Assembly: GCF_023343835.1 (NCBI RefSeq)
Contig: NC_064433.1
Coordinates: 71,900,823-71,964,822 of the forward strand
Source of the DNA: Lagopus muta
Taxonomy: Eukaryota > Chordata > Aves > Galliformes > Phasianidae
Length of the DNA: 64,000 bases
Reading direction: 5' to 3'
Position 1 is the stretch's first letter, and each line of letters begins with the position of its first letter. Positions 53,868 to 64,000 of the stretch are shown here, one piece after another. A model generated the notes under the pieces. The model was not told the origin of the DNA and did not search any database. It was given only the letters and a program-made list of their open reading frames with translations. The translations under genes and the position numbers were made by a program.

Positions 53868-56800
53868 GGAAATGTACATATGAAACAACCAAATCATTTT
53901 CTACTAGATAATCCAACAATCAAGATCAGCTCAAGTACAAAGAAATGCATAAAGAGTAGAACTTGTGTATATTGTATAATGTCTCTTAAGAAAACTGGTC
54001 TAAAGTTTGGAGTCTCTAGTTATATTCAGAAAGGTGAACTCATTGATACTTCAATATTACTTTAATTTAGAATTTTTGACAATGTTTTCTGTTCTCCATG
54101 TCATCAACAGGTAGTAGGACATCCATAGAATTCAAGTTATTCTCCAGGCAGCATTGGCAGTTGCTTGTCCAGCAAGGTGAAGGAAACTCGAGAATTTATC
54201 TCTTCAGAGACTGGGGAACCAACATTCTGTTTTCTTCTGCTACTCTGGTAACTCTCTATGGTGCTCAGTTCCACTTAAGGCAAAACCAATCTTCTTTGAG
54301 TAATCATTCTGCAATGCAAGTGTGAATGCTACCCCCAGTTCAGAAGGCCTTTAAAGTGTATCCTTTCCCAAAGAATGCTCTTGGGCCAGATTGTTATGCC
54401 AGTACTTAAGAGCACTAACTACTATGAATTGAAAATTCTGAAGGTAAAAGGGTGAATAACGCACCAGTATCAAAGGTGGGAATGGAAAAGGAAAGTAAAA
54501 AAGAAAACGCTCCATCAGGATGCAGTAGAACTTAGTAGTAGACTTGTGCTATCTGATCCTGATGTAGGTCAGGATGAGCAGTAAAGGGGAGTAGAAGAAT
54601 GTAAAAGGAGATTTATGAAGATATCCGCTGAACTTATTTTTTGTCTTGCAGAAAGGGGTAGTTGTAAACATGCTTTAAGGTGAGGATTGCGTGATTGCTT
54701 TGAAACCATCCCTGACTGCCATTGTCCTCAGGTTGGTGCATGTTGTTAGGGAATGACTGAGCACTTGAGAGTGGGGTCTGGAGAAGATGGAGTTGCTGTC
54801 AAAATTGTTCATGGAGTCACAGCTTGAGGTCTGTCAGTATCACGACTTTGATGGATGTTCTGGCTTGTGACTTTTCTGCACATTCCAGCCTCTGTGCCAC
54901 AGCACATTTCCTGCACAGTTGTGCTGATAAGGCACTTGCACAGCAATGCTGTAAAGATCACAACATCTTTTTTGAAAAAAAAAGATGACTAGAGGATTTG
55001 GGAGATGGCTTTCTGATTTTCTCAGAGGCTGCTGCTCTCCAAGATAAAACCTGACAGTAAAACTGGCTTGAAGTTTTTCTCCTTTCCGCTTATCCCAACT
55101 GACAGTTCTTCTGCACTCACTCTGTGCTGCCCTATCCCCTCATACTGCGCTTTAACTGCTAAAGCCTAGGCATTCATTTGGCTTCCATTGCATTAGCAGG
55201 GCAGCTCATGGGGCTGGTGCAGGTGGGGCCTCTCCCCATGCCACCCACTGCTCCTTCAATTGCCTGTCTCACTGAGCCTTGTTTTAATCCCTCCAGCTTT
55301 CAGCTTCCAGTTTTATGCTTTCTCTTATGGCAGTGCCGCAGTCCGCCCCACACATATCCAGGTTTATTCCTGGTTGCAGTTGGTCTCACCAAGTAGGAAA
55401 ATATGAATTTGTAACCTTGTGGTTATTTTTATATAAGAATGTCTTAATACATGGTGGATGTTTGAGTCTAGCTTTCGATGTTTTTCAAACAGTGTCTGTA
55501 TTTTGGTTTTTAATTTGCCTCTGAGCAAGACTGTCTACAAACACTGGCCAAATCTGCCTATCTGGGACCTGGAAGGAGTCCCTGGAGAAAGCACTTCAAG
55601 TCATTTATTCAGCACTGGCTGCTTTTACATTTGGCTTGAAGTCTGACAACTTTCCACCAGACCTGCAGCATAGTAAAGCACATCCTCTCTATGACAGCGG
55701 GAGAGCCAAGGAACTAGCAGGTTGCAGGAGTGAATGCTATAAAACAGATGTTATTAGTGGGCTTCACCAAGGGTGGGAGGCTGAGTACAGTAGCCCTATT
55801 ACAGCCTCCAAGGTGGGCCACAAGATTGCTGTCTTATGAGCAAGCTGTTCCTGCAGTATTTGGCTCAACATCGCATCCTGAAAATTCCAGTGCTGAGAAG
55901 CACTTTTGCACTGTGAGTAAACTGTAAGCTAGATTTGAAAGGAAAGATTTTGATTAAAATCAGCATTTCAGAGCCTTCAACTGGCAGCTGGTGTGGTGTT
56001 AAGGATGGACATCACTGGAGACTCCTGAGGTAAAGAGGCCCCACGTCAGTGTTTAAACCAGGTTCCGTCCAGTTGTGATGGTGGTTTTTAACAGTCGGAG
56101 GAAAAAAGTATTTCTGCATATTTACACATAGGGACAGATTCTGCTCCCATTAAAACCAGTGGCAGAATTCCCGTTGATTTCCATGGGTGCCTGCCTCAAA
56201 ATGTTTGAACAGTAAACATATTCTTCTGGGTGGGAAACCAGGATAGAAATCCCTCTCATAGCCTGCTCTCAGCACTGCAAATGTCAGGGTTTTTCTGTGC
56301 TAGGCTCAGAAACTCTACTTCTAATTTTAAAATCCTTTTAAACTTCAACCTCTGTATGCGGCCTTACTTCACAACAGTCAAGTATTACATTAGCTTGTAT
56401 TTACCCCTGTTCTTCCTGTGTGTGGAATTATTTCATTTTTATAAATACTAAACATATCAGAGTAATTGAGAAATATAGCATCAGACACACACAACCGTTT
56501 GCTCCCTAAGTGCTCGTAATTAAATAGTAAATCTTGATGTGCTTTAGTTTCATTGACATTAGATGAGCTGATCTCATTGGATTTTTTTAGTGCTATAGTT
56601 TATGCTCTATATGCATTTCCCAAAGATTTTCTGGCTGTGGGCATGCATTTTGTGTCTCTATTTCAAACCTCCGTGTTGACTGAAAACTTTAGAAATTCAC
56701 TATCATTTTTAGTGGATAGAAGATACAGAATTTATAGAAAACAGCATATTAAAAAATACAAATAATATCTCTGAAAGCTTCCCAATGCAGAACATTCCCT

Positions 56801-57409
56801 CATGAACTACTGAGCTTGTTTTAAATCTTTAATGTACATATGGGTTTCTGTTTCCAATAGTTTTCAGATTTGTGTTTAGTCAACTCAAACTATACAGAGT
56901 TTATGACAAATTTTTGACAACCTGTATCAACATTAGCATCAATAGTATTTGGTATCATTTGATGGATTGTCTGTATCCAAGCTTTGGAAATAGGGATAGC
57001 TTTCAGTTTGTCTGTCCATTGAAAGTTGTTCTTCATTGGTAGTCTGTGCTTCTTAAGTATGCGATTGCCTGATGAGGAACTTGTATATCCCAAACTTCTT
57101 GGCCTGAATAAACTAAAGAAGAGGGCACAATGACTGTGCAGCAGGTTAAGAATAAAAGATGGTTCCCAAGAGAAGACAAAAAAAAGAAACAAACTAACAA
57201 GTATTTAGAAAGAGGGGAAGATAAAAGGAAAAAAATAGAGAAAAAGAAATGGAGAAATAAAAAGAGGGTACAAACCTGAGGAGATAATTCAGTTAACATA
57301 CCACTGCTTATAATACTCAGATATTAATCTGTTTCTCAAGCCACACATAGCTGATTTTAAACTGCAATGCTGTTAACCTTGGAAACAGATTTGAAAATGC
57401 TCCTCGCTC
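53868..57409. other. Intergenic, mixed unique DNA
   Basis: No gene was recognised. The stretch 55100-55900 is less AT-rich and has several short overlapping plus-strand frames without domains. An ancient repeat-like palindromic phrase lies at 56128-56190. Confidence 0.4.
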
Positions 57410-57443
<34 letters not shown>

Positions 57444-57446
57444 TGT
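57410..57446. repeat. T-run followed by (GT)n microsatellite
   Basis: Twenty-one T bases at 57410-57430, then eight GT units at 57431-57446. Confidence 0.9.
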
Positions 57447-60400
57447 ACTAGTGGAATATTAAACAAAGTTTTGAGCCTCTGCAGGTTTCCTTAAGTTGCC
57501 TATGCCCATTACCTGTGGAGTAAAATCAGCCAAACTTGTACGTACAGCCAGCAGTACAAAAGCCTTGGTCTGGCTCACTGTAACAGATTCAGTTAGCAAA
57601 TGTCATGTCTGACAGAACCACTCTTTCTAAATTACAGATTATTGAGGGTGTAGCTCTGTTTGCATATAATTATTCTCTTCTGGATTAGAGGTGTCAGTTT
57701 TGATGAAAGATAATAGAAACTTCCCAAGACAAAAAGACTGAAGTATATGAGAGAAACGGAGGCTTTTATTTCTTACTGTTTCTGAAGGTCAGCTGTCACT
57801 GGTGTTGGGATAGCTAGGTTGCTTGTGTGATGAAATCAGCCAACCTGGAGCTAGAGAAACCCTTGACCCTCCATGATCTGGGTGCCCTGAAGGGAAGAAT
57901 AGGGGTTACCATGTTGGTGCTTGCCCACTCCTGCCCTGGTTATTCATAGCAGGCCTTGCTTGCTTTCTCCACCTGACAGAAGGAAATGTGATGGAAAACT
58001 TGATACAGCTTGTCAGCTCTGCAACTCCAGTGCTTTTACAATGCATAAGGAATGATCTATTAAATGCACACTTTTTATTAGAGATGTCTCTTTTTACAAT
58101 TCAGCTAGGTTTTTTTTGTATTTTGCAGAGTCGCTTTCAAATTTTATTGTCAGTAGCTATACATGCTGTCAGTAGAACTAACAAGATAACCTAGAAGGAA
58201 GAAAAGCTCAAATTTGTTTCCTTACTTTGGCACAAATTACTCATTAGTCAGAATTTTTGAATCTCTTCACCTTTTTGAGGTAAATAAATTGAGTGCCATG
58301 TGTATTAATATGTATGGGTCTTTCATATAAGATGTTAAAAACTGCATTGTGTAGATAGTAGGTCCATTGATGAGTGACCAGACCGGGAAGTGCCTGAGCT
58401 GGTTTCTCTTATACCTTCTCTCTCTGAGCAGCCATGTGGGCTTCAGAGCCCTCATTGGTGACAGCTCCTCTCCAGGAAAGAACATCAGGCTGCAGAGTTA
58501 AAAATAGCCACATACAAAGGGAGCCGGGGGCTAAATCACTTATCCTCCCATATCACAAGGCAGGACTTCATCTGCTTTTTGGAGGGGAAAGAGGGGTTGT
58601 CGTCTTCTTTTTTTTTTTTTTAATCCTCCTGATCCTCTTTTCCTCTACTGTGCAGCTTCTGACGGTGTTAAATGTGGAGTGATTTTAAGTGATGTCTCAT
58701 CAATATATTTGAATGGAGAATCTGCACATCAGCATGAAGCATTCTAGATAGTGCTAAAAATTTGAACAAATAAAAAGTGATAACAAGCTATATAAGCAAT
58801 GGGTTTCTCAGTTTACTGTGATTCTGAAAAATAATTGAATTTCTGATCTGCCTGAGATGTTTAACTTTTAACTTCTCTTTACCAAATTCTGCCTAGACAT
58901 AAAAAACATTATTTTGAAATTAAAGTTTGAAATGTTTCATTTAGTGTCATTGCAGAACATTTCAGCTTTCCAAGATTTTTATCTTTTTTAGTAAAAAATA
59001 TTACTGAAATTCACACAACCTCATGAATTGGTTTTAGCCTTGCCAGAACTGCATTGTTCTGTGAATAAGCTATTTGTTTAAAAGTGGAGAAATCAATCAA
59101 TTTAGTTTTACTTAAAAGCAACATCAGTAAGAATTCATCATTATTTTGCAGAACTGTGAATAGTTTTCAGTCTTGTTGTGTGTTTAAAACAAGGAAAACA
59201 AAAATCTGGAATGCTTCCCATGTTTTAGAATTTATTTTTGTCTGTGGAAATGACATATCATACTGTTTGTTGTGTATGTTCATGTGGACATATTCTGTGC
59301 TTCTGTACAGGAAGTGGGTGAGTTTTAGGCTTGCATCACATCTGCTCAGCTTTTTGCTTCCCTGTTTTCACTCTCTCAAACATTTAACTTACTTGGCTGT
59401 GCCCACAAAATAACAATGATGCTGCATGATCACCAAAGAACAGTAAAAAAAACCTCCTGAGGAAAGGCAATTGGATTAATACCATGGATTAAAATATATT
59501 TGTGTTTGACTGCTTTTCCAATATCTTCATTAAAACTGGTGTTGATAACACAGCATTTAATAATTTTCATAACCACAAATGCAGCATGGCATAAAGCAAA
59601 TAGGTCATTAATCCCTTAACAGTACAATTTAATGCAACGTTTCATGACAGGAAGTGAACAGGATAATAAAACCTTTACTGTTTTAAGCCACACTTAATAT
59701 TTTTATGGCACAGTTGGCTTAACAAAATACTCTTTGTGAGTCAACATTTCAAAGCAAGGTCCTGGGGCCAATTAAAGTAGTGTCTACAGCTCTCATGTGT
59801 AACTGCATGTAAACATGAGATATTTCAGAACATCTCTTTCAAGTAATGAGAGTTGTACCCAGATGAAGTAAAAGAGGCCTTTCACCTCAAGCCTTTTAAT
59901 TTAATGAACTTGGAGGTGGAGATGCACTTGGGGAATGAGAAATTGATTTTCATTCTTTGCATAGATCTTATGGTAGTTTGAGAAGTAGTCCATTGAATTT
60001 GTCCTACAAAAATGTTATCCTTGACAGATAAACAATAAAAAGAGAGATTGTTGTTGACTTCATGCTTCATCTTGGAAGAGACCAAAATATCCCTATTACA
60101 GCTAATTAAAAAAAGCACTAAATTTAAAAATATTCAGTTTGCAGTTTCTGGGCCAACAGAACTGAGTGGTTTAAGAACAGATACACAGACTGGAGAACAT
60201 TCTGTTCTAATTTATTCTATAGCCTTGTTGCTCGACCAGGGAAGATGTTTAGTTGTTTAATGCCCATTTTGTTGATTTGAACTTTGAATGAATTCACAAG
60301 GTGTTCGTGTTTTTCTATTGTTGATATTACCACATCCCTAATGCAGATGTTCTCATCTGAATGGCACAATGAGCATTCTTATTTGAATTCTGTAGGTTTT

Positions 60401-60619
60401 TTTGGAGAATCAGCTTGGATAGAAACCTGTTATAAGAAACATGATCATTTTCATTCTACAACAAGTTATACACATTTTTTGTTTCTTTCTTTAAGGTCAT
60501 CCAGACAGACTCCCCTTCATTACTTTGCAAACAGCATGCATATAATGGTAATTTGCCTTTGGAGGAACAAGAATGCAAATCTCTTTCACATAAGTACAGA
60601 ACAGATGAGCTGTTAGGTT
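57447..60619. other. Intergenic, repeat-poor DNA
   Basis: No gene was recognised. The stretch 58900-59880 has no recognisable repeats and is rich in homeobox-type AT motifs (TTAATT, ATTAA, TAATAAAA). It could be conserved non-coding DNA, but conservation cannot be seen from one sequence. Confidence 0.35.
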
Positions 60620-61040
<421 letters not shown>

Positions 61041-62984
61041 TATTGAGAATGACAACAGGCAGAAAATCACATAACGAATTAGGAAAGAAAACCAAATTTG
61101 TATTTCCTGAGACTAGGCTTGTGTTTGCAGGACTGTACTATCTCAGGTATTACTGTTTCTAGAAAAATTGTGTAACCAAGGAAATATTTAATTATTTCAA
61201 GATAAAGCCACTTCTTATCATCCGATTATAATTCCTCAAACACTATTTTATATTCTTTTTTCTTTCAGAATTTCCTTGAATTTGGAGTTTGTGATCTGAT
61301 TTGTGGAACGAAAATAAGATAACTGCCTTGATACTCTAACAGATGTCAGGGTTGTTATGCGTTAGTATGCTGGTAAGTTCACAAGAAAAATGCTGTGCTG
61401 TGTGAAAGCAGATGCAAAGAAAAGTTGCAAGCATGAGTGACAGAAATTTAAAATACATCTGTAAACTGAATTTGCACAAGAACCTTCAGATTTCTCTCTT
61501 CTGTCTAGAAGGCATTTTTTCAGGTGTGATTCTATGAACTTTGTTTTTCTCACCTTTGTCCTCCCCACACTTCCTGATTATCTGCCCTTTCAGTGTCTCT
61601 ATAATGTATTTCCAAAGTCCAAGGAACATCTTGTGACCCTAACAGGAGGTGGCTTTGGTAATTGATTCATGTACAGATTTCTGAATCTAAATAGGTTCAA
61701 CTTGTGGGAAAGTTTCAAGGCTCATCTTAGGACTCAGCTGCAAATATTGTTAAATGACTGAGGTTAGAAGTAGTGGGAAAAGGGCAAATAGATACAGAAC
61801 TGCAAGTCGAATCTTTGTACTCTTTCTTTTCCCTCTCCCCACAGCATTGGTTCATGCACTGTTCTTATATGAGTCATTCTGTTTCTCCCTGTGCAACCCC
61901 CCTTTTCTCTCCCCAAAGGGGAAAGTGGATCTATAAAAACTAACAGAAATGAGAAGGGGAAAAAAAAAAAAAACCAAAAAACTCTTGATCTTCAAACTAG
62001 GAGACTTTGACTGAGAGCCAAACATTTTGAACAGCAGCCCTTTCATAACTGGGAGAGCTAGTGCTAGATCTGTTGGGTATGCAGTATGACCACATAACGC
62101 TCAGCACATGTCAACTTAACTGATAACAAAATTGTACCCTTCAACCTCCCATACAGCATAGCTTTGGCAGGCTGCCAGTCCCTCAGTCCTAATTAACACT
62201 GCCATGCTATGACTAGAAAGTTAAAGCCACAGCTTTATTTACTGCACAATTAATGGGTAAACATGACTTAATCATAATTTAAACATTCAGCATTTACGAG
62301 AAAAATTCGAAATCCTTTTAGGAGCCCTTTTGACCTCAAGTCCCCAAGCAGACTTGTAATGTGGAATTAACCACCTGTTCCACCAAGGGACATTGGGGCA
62401 CTCTTTGACACTATGGATTTCCATCCTTAAACAAATTAAAACCAACATAAACTTAAAATAGGCTTTACTGTGTGTGAGTCTGAGTAGTCATAGTCCCATC
62501 CCAGTGACAGGGCTCCTATGAGCTTAATCTGCATCTGATTGCATTGGAGAACTGACTTCAGTGGGGATCCCAAAATAGAAGGATTTACCTTTATTGTTCT
62601 TGGACCTTGGATGGTAACACTCTGATGTGGCCTATGCTGACCCCTCAGCTTTGATGCAGCATCTTAATTCTGGCCCTGCAGAACGGGCCTATAGTTCTAC
62701 AGCTCTGCAATCACATTAACTTTAACAAACTAGCCACTTATAAAATCTGATATTTGTGTACTTCTTGTTTATCTTGTTTAGAGCTTTAGATGATTTCTAG
62801 TTTATTCAGTTTTTAAGTACTATATAAGCCCACAGATGTAAAATCACTTCATAACATCGAATATATTATATAAGAGAACTGTTGTTTCAATACCTAAATT
62901 ATGACTTGCCTTACCTTAAAACATAAATGTAATGCTTTAAAGTGGGCCTGATATCAGACCAAGGGTGGGTATTAATCCTAGTTC
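61041..62984. other. Intergenic, repeat-poor DNA
   Basis: No gene was recognised. A poly(A) run lies at 61958-61973. The block 62080-62420 is repeat-poor, with balanced composition and several AT-rich motifs. A degraded ancient repeat-like phrase lies at about 62470-62575. Confidence 0.35.
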
Positions 62985-63760
62985 TTGTGGAACTACCACA
63001 GGAACTGTGTGGCAGTGACCCTTCACCAGCATCACTGCCCTTCTTTGGGCATGCTCCAGGGCCTCAATGTCTTTCTGGTAGTGAGGGACCAAAACTGAAC
63101 TCAGTACTCAGGGTGCAGTCTTACCAATGTCAACTAAAGAAGAGTAATCACCTCCCTAATCCTGCTGGCTACATTATTTCTTGTTTTGTTGAAACTTGTA
63201 CAACTGGCTTCAGCCCATTGATCTAGCCTATCCAGATCCCCCTGTAGATCTTTCATATCCTCAAGCATATTGACACTTCCTCACAACTTACTGTCATCTT
63301 CAAACTTAATGAGGTTGCACTCAGTCCCCTAATCCAGATCATAAATAAAGATATTGCACAGGGCTGGCCCTGTACTGACCCCTGGAGCACCACTAGAGGA
63401 CTGTCAGCTGGATTTAACTCCATTTACCACCACTCTCCAGACCTGACCATCCATGAAAAATACACCTGTCCAAGCCATGAGTGCCAGTTTCTCCAGGAGA
63501 ATCTTTGGGAGACAGTCAAAGGTTTTGCTAAAGTCTAGGTTGACTAAATCCACAGCCTTTTCCTCATCCACTAGTTTGGTCACCTGGTCATAGAAGGAGA
63601 TTATGTTGATGAAGCAGGGCATGCCTTTCATGAGCCCATGCTGGCTTGGTCTGATCCCCTTGTGTCCCACACATGCCACACAATTACATTCAAGATGATC
63701 TACTCCATGATCTTTCCTGATACCAAGGTCAAGAAGAAAAGTGGATGAACACAAGGTGGT
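62985..63760 (-). repeat. CR1 LINE with reverse-transcriptase remnant, reverse orientation
   Basis: The minus-strand frame 63404-63754 encodes a decayed CR1 ORF2 reverse-transcriptase segment, including IISFYDQVTKLVDEEKAVDL and LDFSKTFDCLPKILLEKLA. The catalytic region upstream is incomplete. The portion 62985-63400 matches CR1 3' sequence ('ctccagggcctcaatgtctt' at 63055-63074 and 'cacctccctaatcctgctgg' at 63149-63168). The extreme 3' tail is absent. The copy may continue towards the window edge. Confidence 0.9.
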
Positions 63761-64000
63761 GCTTCTAGAGTGTGTGGAGAGGGAACAGAGTACACTCTGC
63801 TCTTTACAGCTTACTGTCCAGTATGTACCCAGTAATGCAGTTTAGGGGGGGCAGAGTTGAACAGAATTGTCCCTGCATGTGGGATCTGTCCTTCCCAATC
63901 TTTCTCCCTGCTGCGCTGGGCTTCCTCCAGCCTCTTAAGAGGTGTTTCCTCTAACCATTCAGGCCATGCTAGCGGCTGGCATAGGATAGGATGGACTGTA
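63761..64000. other. Right-edge sequence, unassigned
   Basis: It could be more of the CR1 or unique DNA; nothing is recognisable. It contains a G-run at 63844-63850. Confidence 0.35.

Overview
This is a vertebrate nuclear window, almost certainly avian and probably from a galliform bird such as chicken or turkey. It is AT-rich, intron-rich and low in gene density. It carries seven CR1 LINE segments with bird-type 3' ends and six copies of a mariner element of the Galluhop (Mariner1_GG) type. It contains three genes in the order MRPS35 (+), MANSC4 (-), KLHL42 (+), which as I recall is the order on human 12p11.22 and would match chicken chromosome 1. The organism and synteny statements are inference from repeat and protein recognition; no database search was run.

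Layout. At 1-4.7 kb lies the last intron and terminal coding exon of MRPS35, a mitochondrial small-subunit ribosomal protein; its earlier exons lie left of the window. At 10.0-16.4 kb lies a complete three-exon MANSC4 gene on the minus strand, a membrane protein with an N-terminal MANSC domain. I assembled it from splice sites, and it gives 340 codons plus a stop. From 17 to 29.8 kb is intergenic DNA with CR1s, mariners, a probable mariner-in-hAT nest and an AT-rich dyad. At 30.1-40.6 kb lies a complete three-exon KLHL42 gene, a BTB-Kelch CUL3 adaptor, starting in a GC- and CpG-rich promoter and predicted at 501 residues.

From about 42.6 kb to the right edge is intergenic DNA on the side where PTHLH would be expected. 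No PTHLH exon is visible. This stretch holds more CR1 and mariner copies and two short, decayed coding-like segments (52.4-52.9 kb minus strand, 53.5-53.9 kb plus strand) that I could not identify with certainty. Several repeat-poor blocks could be conserved non-coding DNA.

The three genes do not form a pathway: one serves mitochondrial translation, one is a cell-surface or secretory-route membrane protein, and one is a ubiquitin-ligase adaptor. I see no RNA genes, CRISPR arrays or prokaryotic features. The points most worth checking are the intact MANSC4 split over three small exons, the unidentified coding-like segments near 52-54 kb, and the nested transposons.
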